Below are positions 47,002-55,224 of a stretch of 60,717 nucleotides of DNA, piece by piece. Origin of the DNA: CAYNFH01 sp964396385 (lineage in GTDB: Bacteria > Armatimonadota > Chthonomonadetes > Chthonomonadales > CAJBBX01). The first letter of the stretch is position 1. Each line of letters starts with the position of its first letter. The stretch is from NCBI GenBank assembly GCA_964396385.1, contig CAYNFH010000009.1:1-60717 (forward strand), read 5' to 3'. The notes beneath the pieces were generated by a model. The model saw only the letters and a program-made list of their open reading frames with translations. It ran no database searches and had not been told where the DNA came from. The position numbers were made by a program, and so were the translations under genes.

Positions 47002-47493
47002 ATGCAAGCAGCAGCCGTTCAGTACATCCCCTGTCCGCACTGCCAAGCGCTGAACAGACCGTCGCGGTCCTACTGCCTGGAGTGCGGCGAAACGCTCGCG
47101 CCGCCAGTGCCCGCTCCGCTGGATTCGCCGGCCGAAACAACGTGTCACGCCGTCCCGGACCACTTCAAGAATGTCATCGACGAGCTCCGCCACCACAAGC
47201 GGCACACCGTCTGGCTGCCCTGCACCATTGAGCGCCACAACTCGCCGGATACAGAAGAGGCTCTGGTGCAGGACATCAGCGTGGGAGGAGCGCTGTTCCG
47301 TTCGGACAGCCAGTGGCAGGCGGGAGAGCGCATCCGCGTCTGCGTCGCGCTGGAGGGGGACACCTTCGTGCTTCCGGCGCTGGTGAAGCGCTCCTGCCGC
47401 ATGCTGGACGGCATCCGCGCCTACGCCGTGGCCGTAGAGTTCCTGGAGCCGATAGACGCCGCGTTCCAGGGAAGGGTCGAACGGCTGAAGTAA
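47002..47493 (+). CDS. PilZ-domain protein with N-terminal zinc ribbon (second copy)
   Basis: A 163-residue paralogue of the 38436 protein: CPHCQALNRPSRSYCLECG (about residues 11-29) is a zinc ribbon, then a PilZ-like domain with RHHKRHTVWLPCTIE (basic N-terminal motif), VQDISVGGALFRS and AYAVAVEFLEPI. The RHHKR and D-x-SxxG elements fit c-di-GMP binding better than the first copy. ATG 47002 follows GAGAGGTGG. An earlier ATG at 46957 is possible but lacks a spaced site. Signalling role inferred from family. Confidence 0.78.
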   Translation: MQAAAVQYIPCPHCQALNRPSRSYCLECGETLAPPVPAPLDSPAETTCHAVPDHFKNVIDELRHHKRHTVWLPCTIERHNSPDTEEALVQDISVGGALFRSDSQWQAGERIRVCVALEGDTFVLPALVKRSCRMLDGIRAYAVAVEFLEPIDAAFQGRVERLK

Positions 47494-47875
47494 CAACGGG
47501 CAGCCCGATCCGGTTTAGTCGCACGCACCCAGCCGTCATACTGAGCAAAGCGAAGGACCTGCTTAACCGTATCTGCGGGAACTGTGTATCTGTAGAGGAG
47601 CTACCGTAGCAGCCTGTCATCTCGAGCCGGTAAGCAGACCTGTGTCTGCTGGTGAGCCAAAAGACATCCGCAAAGTACGCCCATGTCCTTAGGAGCAAAG
47701 CGAGGGATCTTCTTTACGGCAACTGTACGTACTCTGTATCTGTAAATGAGCTACAGTAGCATACCGTCATCCCGAGCTCCGCGAGGGATCTGCTTTACGG
47801 TTTCGCTACGCACTCTGCCGGACTAAATCAGACTCCGCGCTGCGCTCGGACTGACAATCGGCTCTCCCGGCGACG
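47494..47875. repeat. Three diverged tandem copies of a GTCATCCCGAG...GAGGGATCT repeat
   Basis: GTCAT-x-CGAG/AGCAAAGCGA-GGGATCT-x-CTTTACGG units begin near 47535, 47690 and 47765. Between units the sequence TCTGTA-x-GAGCTAC-x-GTAGCA recurs, so the whole 70-150-bp unit was duplicated. This 382-bp stretch has no gene. Fragments of the same unit lie near 5110-5140 and 53473-53500. Confidence 0.8.
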
Positions 47876-49135
47876 TTACTTCAACGCTAGCGGAATCGAG
47901 GAAACTGTGATCCTCTCCTGCAGGCTCTGCGGCGGCTCGGGCAGCGTCCATCCGGGGTAGGGGTCCACCCACCGGCCGTCCGCTTTGATCAGGTTGATCA
48001 GCTCCTCCACGCCCTTCTCCTGCGGAATGCCGGTCTTCACCTCTTCCCGCCCGCGGTAGAGCGAGATCTTCCCGCCCGCCTTCCCCACGTACCCGTAGTC
48101 CGCATCAGCCATTTCTCCCGGACCGTTTACTATACATCCCATCACTGCAATATCCAAACCTACTAGATGCCCGGTCGCCTGCTTCACCCACCCAAATACC
48201 GTCGGTAGGTCGAACTTGGTGCGGCCGCAGCTTGGGCACGCGATGAACTCCACCTTGGTCTTCCGCAGGCCCAACGACTGCAGGATGTCGTAGCAGACCG
48301 GCAGCTCCTCGATCGGGTCCTCCGCCAGGGAGACGCGGATCGTGTCGCCGATCCCCTCCGCCAGCAGCGTCGCGATGCCCGCCGTCGACTTGATGCGCGC
48401 GTACTGACCGTCCCCGGCCTCCGTCACGCCCAGGTGCAGCGGGTACGCCATGCCCTCCTCGTCCATCCGGCGGACCATCAGGCGGTTCGCCGCCAGCATG
48501 ATGGGCACCCGGCTCGCCTTGAGGGAGATCACGATGTCCCGGAAGTCGTGACGCTCGCAGATGCGGAGGTACTCCATGGCGGACTCCACCATCCCCTCCG
48601 GCGTGTCGCCGTACATAACGGTGAGCCGCTCAGCCAGGCTGCCGTGGTTCACGCCAATGCGCATGGCCGCCCCGTGCTCCTTGCACGCCCGGATCACCGG
48701 CAGCAGGCTCTGCTCGATGGCCTCCAGCTCCGCCTCTATCTCCGACTGCGAGTACTCCACCTCCCGCTGCACGCGCTTGTGGAAGACAAACAGGCCGGGG
48801 TTGATCCGCACCTTATCCACGTACTTGGCGACCTCTACGGCGATGTCGCTGCCCTGGTGGTGCACGTCCGCCACGAGCGGCACGTCGCGGTAGCGCTTCC
48901 CGAGCTCCGACCGGATCTCCGCGAGGCACTTGGCCTCCTGCATGTTGGGCGTGGTGACGCGGACGATCTCCGCCCCCGCCTTATGCATCGCGATGATCTG
49001 CTCGACGGCCGCGGAGACGTTGTGCGTCTCCTCCGTGATCATGGACTGCACGACCACGGGATGGCCGCCTCCAATGGTCACGTCGCCCACGCGCACGGCG
49101 CGGGTCTTGCGGCGGGGATAGGTCATATCAAGCAT
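47876..49135 (-). CDS. ispG: 4-hydroxy-3-methylbut-2-enyl diphosphate synthase (flavodoxin/ferredoxin)
   Basis: A 419-residue enzyme of the MEP isoprenoid pathway that makes HMBPP. Conserved blocks: VRVGDVTIGGGHPVVVQSM, AGAEIVRVTTPNM, PLVADVHHQGS, VDKVRINPGLF, MRIGVNHGSL, YPLHLGVTEAGDG. Iron-sulfur cysteines are in EFIACPSCGRTKFDL and VMGCIVNGPGEM. ATG 49135 has AGGAG about 10 bp upstream. A TATAAT -10 lies at 49185-49190, and its -35 region falls in a heptamer repeat. Confidence 0.96.
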   Translation of the reverse strand: MLDMTYPRRKTRAVRVGDVTIGGGHPVVVQSMITEETHNVSAAVEQIIAMHKAGAEIVRVTTPNMQEAKCLAEIRSELGKRYRDVPLVADVHHQGSDIAVEVAKYVDKVRINPGLFVFHKRVQREVEYSQSEIEAELEAIEQSLLPVIRACKEHGAAMRIGVNHGSLAERLTVMYGDTPEGMVESAMEYLRICERHDFRDIVISLKASRVPIMLAANRLMVRRMDEEGMAYPLHLGVTEAGDGQYARIKSTAGIATLLAEGIGDTIRVSLAEDPIEELPVCYDILQSLGLRKTKVEFIACPSCGRTKFDLPTVFGWVKQATGHLVGLDIAVMGCIVNGPGEMADADYGYVGKAGGKISLYRGREEVKTGIPQEKGVEELINLIKADGRWVDPYPGWTLPEPPQSLQERITVSSIPLALK

Positions 49136-49195
49136 GCGCTGAAGGCTCCTGGGCGGACGAGGATGGGTGCGGAATATCCCGCCTATTATACACGT

Positions 49196-49318
49196 GACCG
49201 CAGACCGCGGACCACGAACGAATGACCAGAGACGACAGACCACAGACGACACACGACTCCGGATTCCGTGGTCTCGGGGTGGTCCGTGGTCTGTAGTCTG
49301 TGGTCCCCGTTTCGTCCG
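49196..49318. repeat. Modular inverted repeat, GACCGCAGACC/GTGGTCCG words
   Basis: Left arm of GACCGCA/GACCACG/AGACGAC words, core GACTCCGGATTCCGTGG, right arm of GGTCCGTGGTCTGTAG words. About 120 bp between ispG and the VWA gene. Confidence 0.9.
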
Positions 49319-49321
49319 TCC

Positions 49322-49993
49322 CTACTCATACTCCGGCCGCATCACCCGGAACACCGGGGCCGAGGTTCGGAGCGGCGGGGCAGGCGTATCGGCGACTTTG
49401 CGAGGCAGAACGAAGCAGTGGTCCCGGGTGATGACCAGCTCCTCCTCGCACCACCCGTCCGTTATCACCATCACGGGCGCGGACGCGGGAAGGTCCGGGC
49501 GGGTGACCAAGTGGTTAATCGCGGGCTGGAGCACCGTGCCGCCGCGCCCCTGCACGGGGTATGTGCCGCGCAGCTCCGTGGGAGCCACAAACCCCCGGTC
49601 GTACGGCTGCGCGTCGCACAGTACCAGCCGCACCGCCGGCACGTCGCGCGCTTCGGCATAGGAGGCGATCGCCCCGAGCGCCCGGCCGAGCAGCTCACGG
49701 TCCATGGAGCCGGACGTGTCCATCACGACGCCAAAGGTGCAGGCGTCCTTCCACTCTTGCGGCACATAGCGCGCGGGGCGGGGAATGTCTGGCGTGGAGG
49801 ACTGCCGGCGGCTGGCGCGACCATAGGAGCGCAGCGGGTCCCGGATCATGGGCACGTGCTCGTCCATCCAGCGCGCCAGCTCCACGTCCCACGGCACCGG
49901 CGGCGTGAACAGAGAGCGGACCTCCTCCAGCAGTCCCGCCGGGACAAGACCACGGGATGGGCAGCTCAGGCCGGCCGCCATGGCGCGCCGCAC
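49322..49993 (-). CDS. VWA-like C-terminal part of a DUF2201 protein
   Basis: About 223 residues with a von Willebrand A-like domain: TFGVVMDTSGSMDRELLGRA holds the MIDAS DxSxS motif, and VRLVLCDAQPYDRGF, GGTVLQPAINHL and VMVITDGWCEEEL follow. The reading frame continues unbroken upstream to a TGA at 50093-50095 and then directly into the metallopeptidase-like part (50093-51160). In the DUF2201 family both parts form one protein. Here they are split by one stop. Without readthrough this half would need its own start, e.g. GTG 49993, and no ribosome binding site is visible. Confidence 0.75.
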   Translation of the reverse strand: MRRAMAAGLSCPSRGLVPAGLLEEVRSLFTPPVPWDVELARWMDEHVPMIRDPLRSYGRASRRQSSTPDIPRPARYVPQEWKDACTFGVVMDTSGSMDRELLGRALGAIASYAEARDVPAVRLVLCDAQPYDRGFVAPTELRGTYPVQGRGGTVLQPAINHLVTRPDLPASAPVMVITDGWCEEELVITRDHCFVLPRKVADTPAPPLRTSAPVFRVMRPEYE

Positions 49994-50092
49994 GATGTCG
50001 TCCAGCGTCGTTACGTCATCGCGGTAGATGCGCCGTCCCGGAGCGTCCAGCAGCAGGTCTCCGAGCTTCCCACGGAAGCCCCGCAGTCCCTT

Positions 50093-51160
50093 TCACCTGC
50101 GCGGGTCCTGGACCAGCAGGTCATAGACGGCTTCCGCCGGCATTCCCTGGAGCCTCGGATCGTAGAGGGCGCCCACGTGGGGAAGCTGGCCCACCCCCAT
50201 CTCCACCAGCCAGCCGTTGATCACAAAGTCCGTCGCGAAGTTCCAGATCTCCGGGTCGCGGCCCTGGACGCGGGAGTGGTGCAGCAGCGCCACGTGCAGG
50301 AGCTCGTGTACGTAGATGAACAGCACTTCGCCATCGGACAGCCGCCGGTCCGGGTTGAAGTACATCTCGTGGAGCCACCCGCTGACGGCCGCGATGCCGA
50401 TGTCGTACCGGTCACATAGCTTCGCGTCCGCGATGACCCGTATCTGTGCCGCCAGCGCGCCCAGCAGAGGCAGCTCGTTCATCACCCAGCGGCGCGCCCG
50501 CTCGGCGGGCGGCCAGCCGGCGGATATTGGTCCGTCCGCCAGCTCCTGCGAGGCCTCTCGGATGGCTTCCTCCAGCGCACGCCGGATTCCCTCCCCCAGC
50601 CGTTGCTCGTAATCCTTGCGCCATCGATGGACCCTCCCGATGCCCACGATGTCCGGCCGGCCGCGCCCCGCGGGCGTTTGCAGGACGGGGACGGCAGGCT
50701 TGAGCCGCTTCAGCTTCCGCTCCTCCGCCTCCGCGATTATCCGGTTATACGCGGCCTCTTCCCGCTCGCCGGTCTCTTGCGAAAGTCGATCCGGGAAGCC
50801 GAACAGCGGAAGCAGGTTGTAGACGCCCTCCTCGCACGCCAGGCTCCAGATATTGGCATCCCGGTCCTCGCGCCGGGCCGCGTGGTTCAGGCCGAGGTGG
50901 AGTAGCATGTGCGCGAGATGCTGGCTCCAGTCGTCCTCGGAGAGAACGCGACCCCTCGTGTTGACGCGTACGATTCCCTCCGCCGGGTCCACACAGGCGG
51001 TCTCGGGATTTCCAGGCTCCAGTCCGCACTCCTCGATCTCCGCCTTCTCGAGCAGCGCGGAGAGGGGAGAGCGCTCAATCTTGCGCTGGCCCTGCCACAG
51101 GTTATAGCGGTTCCGCTCCAGCCGCTCCTCGGCGGCCGTTCTCTTCTTGGCGCGCGCCAT
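50093..51160 (-). CDS. DUF2201 metallopeptidase-like protein, N-terminal part (stops at in-frame TGA)
   Basis: A 355-residue N-terminal half. FIYVHELLHVALLHHSR is an HExxH-like zinc-site motif (HELLH), followed by WNFATDFVINGWLVEMG, as in the DUF2201 N-terminal domain. The frame ends at TGA (codon 356) and continues open for 256 more codons as the VWA-like part, with GLRGFRGKLGDLLLDAPG right after the stop. A nonsense mutation, sequencing error or UGA recoding could explain this. The gene starts 3 bp after the MoxR gene. MoxR/VWA pairs act in assembly or metal-loading of protein complexes. Confidence 0.78.
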   Translation of the reverse strand: MARAKKRTAAEERLERNRYNLWQGQRKIERSPLSALLEKAEIEECGLEPGNPETACVDPAEGIVRVNTRGRVLSEDDWSQHLAHMLLHLGLNHAARREDRDANIWSLACEEGVYNLLPLFGFPDRLSQETGEREEAAYNRIIAEAEERKLKRLKPAVPVLQTPAGRGRPDIVGIGRVHRWRKDYEQRLGEGIRRALEEAIREASQELADGPISAGWPPAERARRWVMNELPLLGALAAQIRVIADAKLCDRYDIGIAAVSGWLHEMYFNPDRRLSDGEVLFIYVHELLHVALLHHSRVQGRDPEIWNFATDFVINGWLVEMGVGQLPHVGALYDPRLQGMPAEAVYDLLVQDPRR

Positions 51161-51163
51161 GGG

Positions 51164-52219
51164 CTATTTCAACGTCCCTGCCAGTCTCGGGAGGTCCCGC
51201 ACCACCTCCACCAGGAACCACGGGGGCAGGTTGCGGGCCCCGTCTCCATGCTCCTCCGCGACCATGACGGTGGCCATCTCCGCATTGATCTCGCACAGCT
51301 CCTTCAGGATCCGTTTCGCCTGGATCACCATGGTCCGGTGCTGCGGCTTCATGGCCTCGCGCTCCGGCGGAAGCTCCTTGGCAAGCTGCGCCCGCACGGA
51401 CTGGACGATGAAGTAGAGCACGTCGCGGTCCTCCGCCGCCCGCGGCAGAGGCTGCTCGCCCTTGAGGATCTTGTCGATCTGGAGCCGGCCGTGAAGCTGC
51501 TTGACGAACGCGCCAAAGCTGCGGGCATGGCTCGGCGAAAGGCAGCCGGACGCGAGGATCTCCACCTCCTCCGGAGTCACGCCGGTGCCGTAGGAGGCGA
51601 GGGCGTCGCTCAGGATGTGCCAGGATCGAGGGGTTGTAAAGGTCTCCTCCGTCTTGGGCGGGGCCACGGCCAGGTGGTCCGGCCGAGTCTCCACGTAGCG
51701 AAGGATCCATTCGTGGATGCCCTCCGCATAGGCCCAATCCAGCCAATCGCGCACCGTCGGCTTGAGCTCCACGTGCAGCATGCGGTTCATGAGCGCGGAG
51801 GACATGGGCTTCACAATGGCCTGGTCCTGCGCCCGGTTGCCCGCCCCCACCACGATGGAGCCCTCCGGCAGCCGGTACTCGCCCAGCCGCCGGTCATTGA
51901 TCAGGCTGTAGAACGCCTTCTGCACCTCGAAGGAGCAGGCGTTCAGCTCGTCGACAAACAGGAGGTACGGCTCGCCGCGGGCGATCATGCGGGGCGGGCA
52001 GAACACGGACCGGTCGCCCTCTATCCGCGGAACGCCGATCAGGTCCTCCGGGGCGAGCTGCGAGCCGAGCAGAGAGACGCAGTCCAGCCCCACATTATGG
52101 GCGAACTGCTCCACCAGCGCGGACTTGCCGATGCCTGGCGGTCCCCAGATGAACACCGGCCGCGTCAGGGCGACGTTGAGGAGAACCTTGCTGAGCTGTT
52201 TGGGCGTGACGATCTGCAT
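51164..52219 (-). CDS. MoxR-type AAA+ ATPase
   Basis: A 351-residue AAA+ protein. Walker A is FIWGPPGIGKSALVEQF, Walker B EPYLLFVDELNACSFEVQKA, sensor 1 IVVGAGNRAQDQ, and the Arg-rich SSALMNRMLHVEL fits the arginine finger region. MoxR ATPases work with VWA proteins as chaperone-like remodelers. The partner gene follows after 3 bp. ATG 52219 matches the family N-terminus and has GGAAGG upstream. A 19-codon extension to 52276 is less likely. Confidence 0.9.
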   Translation of the reverse strand: MQIVTPKQLSKVLLNVALTRPVFIWGPPGIGKSALVEQFAHNVGLDCVSLLGSQLAPEDLIGVPRIEGDRSVFCPPRMIARGEPYLLFVDELNACSFEVQKAFYSLINDRRLGEYRLPEGSIVVGAGNRAQDQAIVKPMSSALMNRMLHVELKPTVRDWLDWAYAEGIHEWILRYVETRPDHLAVAPPKTEETFTTPRSWHILSDALASYGTGVTPEEVEILASGCLSPSHARSFGAFVKQLHGRLQIDKILKGEQPLPRAAEDRDVLYFIVQSVRAQLAKELPPEREAMKPQHRTMVIQAKRILKELCEINAEMATVMVAEEHGDGARNLPPWFLVEVVRDLPRLAGTLK

Positions 52220-52280
52220 GGCGCGAGCCAACCTTCCGGAGCCGGCGCGATGAGGCCAGCAGGCTAGATGCGCCACGCCA

Positions 52281-52320
52281 GGGACAGATTCCTCCGTCTC
52301 CCGTCCTCCGTCCGATAGGG
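52281..52320. repeat. Short heptamer repeat, CGTCTCC/CGTCCTC words
   Basis: ATTCCTCCGTCTCCCGTCC words, a shortened relative of the repeat inside prfC. It lies between the MoxR and PAQR genes. Confidence 0.7.
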
Positions 52321-52327
52321 TCCGTGC

Positions 52328-53014
52328 TCACGCTCTCGCTATGAAGACCAGGATGAGGACGTAATGCGCCGCGCTGCCGGCCAGCACGAATACGTGCCAG
52401 AGGTCGTGCGCGGAGAAGCGGCCGGGCCAGAGATTGGGGCGCTCCGTGGCGTACACCACCGTGCCCACCGTGTAGAGCAGCCCGCCCGCGAAGAGCCACC
52501 AGATGGCCGCTAGGGGCAGCGCGTGCCGCAGCGGGCCGATGGCCGTGATGGCGAGCCAGCCCATGGCCAGGTAGAGCACCACGCGCAGCCAGGGGGGCGG
52601 GCCGGAGCGCGTGAAGAGGGTGACCGGAACCCCGATGGCGGCCAGGGTCCACTCGATGCCGAGCATCGCCCAGCCCCAAGCCGTGTGCAGCGCCAGCGCG
52701 CAAACCGGCGTGTAGGTGCCGGCAATCAGCAGGTAGATGGCGCTGTAGTCGAACCGCTGGAGCCACTGCACGTGGTGCGGCTGGGCGTGCAGGGAGTGGT
52801 AGAGGCTGCTGGCTGTGTACAGTGCGATGAGGGTCCCGCCATAGACGGCGAAACAGAGCACGTATGGCAGCCTGCCGTGGGCCGCCCACAGCAGAACAAT
52901 AAGCCCGGCCACGGAGAGGAGCACGCCGGCCGAATGCGACAGGCCGCAGAAAGGCTCCTTGATCCGCCGGCACACGGCCGGCGTGCTCCGGTGTTCCGGG
53001 CTGGGGTGCTGCAC
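52328..53014 (-). CDS. Hemolysin III / PAQR family membrane protein
   Basis: A 228-residue, seven-pass protein of the PAQR/hemolysin III family. SLYHSLHAQPHHVQWLQRFDY has the Ser-x3-His and Asp zinc ligands, and SAHDLWHVFVLAGSAAHYVL has the C-terminal HxxxH pair. Bacterial members are probably zinc-dependent ceramidase- or lipid-hydrolase-like enzymes, and true haemolytic activity is doubtful. The presence of a ceramidase-like enzyme at 16427 is intriguing but proves no link. Normal length. It starts at ATG 53014. Confidence 0.93.
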   Translation of the reverse strand: MQHPSPEHRSTPAVCRRIKEPFCGLSHSAGVLLSVAGLIVLLWAAHGRLPYVLCFAVYGGTLIALYTASSLYHSLHAQPHHVQWLQRFDYSAIYLLIAGTYTPVCALALHTAWGWAMLGIEWTLAAIGVPVTLFTRSGPPPWLRVVLYLAMGWLAITAIGPLRHALPLAAIWWLFAGGLLYTVGTVVYATERPNLWPGRFSAHDLWHVFVLAGSAAHYVLILVFIARA

Positions 53015-53029
53015 GAGTGGGGGATGCCG

Positions 53030-53254
53030 CTAGTGAGTTAGGCCGTCAAAGTGCTCGTTCAGAAGACAGACGAGCCGGGTTACGGCTTCGCTGCGTGACG
53101 CGCACTGGACTGGGGCCACGGTGGGACGCGCGAAGTACAGGTAGGAGAAGGCCGGCGCGCACGCCTGCCACGTCCCGCGGTTCGCATCGTACCACGAATC
53201 GATTGCGACGGTTCGGCCACCGACCTGATGTCTGATCTGCTGGAACTGGTTCAT
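53030..53254 (-). CDS. Small hypothetical protein
   Basis: A 74-residue frame with AAGGGA about 9 bp before the ATG. It contains VGGRTVAIDSWYDANRGTWQA and an aromatic patch (FSYLYFARP). No signal peptide or known motif. It sits 15 bp upstream of the PAQR gene, so it could be co-transcribed with it. Coding status uncertain. Confidence 0.5.
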   Translation of the reverse strand: MNQFQQIRHQVGGRTVAIDSWYDANRGTWQACAPAFSYLYFARPTVAPVQCASRSEAVTRLVCLLNEHFDGLTH

Positions 53255-53438
53255 GGTGCGTTCCCTTCAGGGGGTAGCCCGCCGGGCGACGGGACAGTTG
53301 GTAGTCGACAAGAACGACCAAGTATATCACACCGGGGGCGGCCGGGTCAACGCCCGAATCTATCAAAATGCAGCTAGCGAACGTCCTGTGCAAGTGAGAA
53401 CGACTGACTTTGCAAGCCACGTAACGGGTGGGCTGTAG

Positions 53439-53460
53439 GGGCCGGGCGCCGTCCCGGCCC
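53439..53460. terminator. GC-rich hairpin downstream of argS
   Basis: GGGCCGGG / CCCGGCCC with a 6-nt loop and no T-run. It lies about 50 bp past the argS stop. A weak terminator or mRNA 3' structure. Confidence 0.45.
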
Positions 53461-53506
53461 GCTCTGTTCCGCAGCCAGATCCCTCACTTCGTTCGGCTTG
53501 GCCCAG

Positions 53507-55192
53507 CTACATCTTGTCCGGCGCGGATACGCCGAGCAGCCCCAGGAGGTTGCGGACCACAATACGGGTCCCGTTGAACACCGCCAGCCGCGCGTCCCGC
53601 AGCGCGGGCTCCGTCCCCTCCTTGAGCGCGGGACACTCCTCGTAGAACTGGTGGAGCGCCTGCCCGATCTCCCTCACGTAGGCGGTGAGCCGGTGCGGCG
53701 CGATTAGGTCCGCCGCCAGCCAAACCTCATTCGGGTAGTCGGCCAGCTTGCGCAGCAGGTCCAGCTCCTTCTCGTGAGTCAGCAGCGAGCGGTCCACATC
53801 GATGGAGCGGGGGACCACGACGCCCAGCTCCTCCGCCCGGCGCAGCACGTTGACGCACCGCGCGTGGGCGTACTGGGCGTAGAACACCGGATTGTCCGCG
53901 CTCTGCTTCTTGGCCAGCTCCAGGTCGAAGGAGGCCGTAGTCTCGTATGAGTTGAGCATGCAGTAGAACCGCGCCGCGTCCTTGCCTATCTCGTTTACCA
54001 GGTCGATCAGCGGGATAATGTCGCCCATGCGCTTGCTGCCGCGCACCGGCTCCCCGTCGCGCAGCAGCATGATGAGCTGCGTGAGGACGATCTCGCAGAG
54101 CTTCGGGTCGTAGCCCAGCGCGGCGACGCCGCCCTGCAGCCGCGCCACGTAGCCGTGGTGGTCCGCGCCCCAGATGTCGATGAGCCGGTTGAATCCGCGG
54201 TCGAACTTGTCCTTGTGGTACGCGGCGTCCGCCGCCACGTAGGTCTCCCGGTCGTTGGACCGCACCAGCACGCGGTCCTGGTCATCCCCGGCCAGCTCCG
54301 TCGTCTTCAGCCAGAGCGCGCCGTCCTTCTCGTAGGCGAATCCCCGCGCCTTGATCTCCTCGATGGCCTCCGTCACCGCGCCGGACTCGTAGAGGCCGCT
54401 CTCATAGAACCAGGTGTCGAAGATAACGCCGAACGCCTCCAGGTCTTTCCGCTGCTGGTTTACCATGCGCGGCACCGCAAAATCGCGGAATGTCGAGGAG
54501 TGCACCGGGTCCGGCGCCGACGCGAAGCGATCCCCGAACTCCTCCAGGATATCCCGCGCGATGTCGGTAACGTACTCGCCCTGGTAGTGGTCCGGTCCGA
54601 GCTGCACGTCCTGACCCAGGAGCTGCAGGTACCGGATGGCGATCGATTCCCCCAGCAGAGTGACTTGCGTGGAGTTCAGCGCGTCGTTCACGTAGAACTC
54701 GCGCGAGACGTGCGCCCCGCATGCGGCCAGGAGGTTGGCCAGTGTATCGCCGAGCGCGGCAGCCCGCCCGTTCACCACGCTGATCGGCCCTGTAGGGTTG
54801 GCGCTCACGAACTCGATGAGCGTCCGCTCCCCTTCGCGGTTACGCCCCGTGCCGTAAGCCTGGTCCTGCTGCTCGATCTGCACAAGCGTGTCCTGGAGCC
54901 ATGTAGGCTTAAGGTAGAAGTTCAGGAAGCCTGGACCCGCTATCTCCACGCGGTCGATGAGGTCGCCGTTCTGCGGCAGGTGCTTCACGATGCGCTGCGC
55001 CGCCTCGCGTGGCGGCAGCCCGGCGCGGCGCGCCAGCGTCAGCGCGAGGTTACAGGCGTAGTCGCCAAACTGCTTGTTGCGTGGCAGCTCCAGCGTGACT
55101 TCATAGGCGCTGTCCTCGATCCTCAGGTCGCCCGCTTCCTTGGCGGCCTGGACGGCCCGGCGGAGATGGGCCTCAAGCTGGTCGGTGATCAC
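53507..55192 (-). CDS. argS: Arginyl-tRNA synthetase
   Basis: A 561-residue class I synthetase charging tRNA-Arg. The ArgS N-terminal domain (YEVTLELPRNKQFGDYACN) precedes LIEFVSANPTGPISVVNGRA, in which the HIGH-like motif reads SVVNGR, a divergent form. DIWGADHHGYVARLQ, GSKRMGDIIPL (KMSKS region) and the helical anticodon-binding domain near the end (LLRKLADYPNEV, ALHQFYEECPAL) are clear. Length is normal. The ATG at 55192 lies 32 bp from the downstream end of the CBS/DUF1385 gene, so both may form one transcript. Confidence 0.95.
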   Translation of the reverse strand: MITDQLEAHLRRAVQAAKEAGDLRIEDSAYEVTLELPRNKQFGDYACNLALTLARRAGLPPREAAQRIVKHLPQNGDLIDRVEIAGPGFLNFYLKPTWLQDTLVQIEQQDQAYGTGRNREGERTLIEFVSANPTGPISVVNGRAAALGDTLANLLAACGAHVSREFYVNDALNSTQVTLLGESIAIRYLQLLGQDVQLGPDHYQGEYVTDIARDILEEFGDRFASAPDPVHSSTFRDFAVPRMVNQQRKDLEAFGVIFDTWFYESGLYESGAVTEAIEEIKARGFAYEKDGALWLKTTELAGDDQDRVLVRSNDRETYVAADAAYHKDKFDRGFNRLIDIWGADHHGYVARLQGGVAALGYDPKLCEIVLTQLIMLLRDGEPVRGSKRMGDIIPLIDLVNEIGKDAARFYCMLNSYETTASFDLELAKKQSADNPVFYAQYAHARCVNVLRRAEELGVVVPRSIDVDRSLLTHEKELDLLRKLADYPNEVWLAADLIAPHRLTAYVREIGQALHQFYEECPALKEGTEPALRDARLAVFNGTRIVVRNLLGLLGVSAPDKM

Positions 55193-55224
55193 AGAGAACT
55201 CCCGAATGGGCAGGGTATTTTGCG

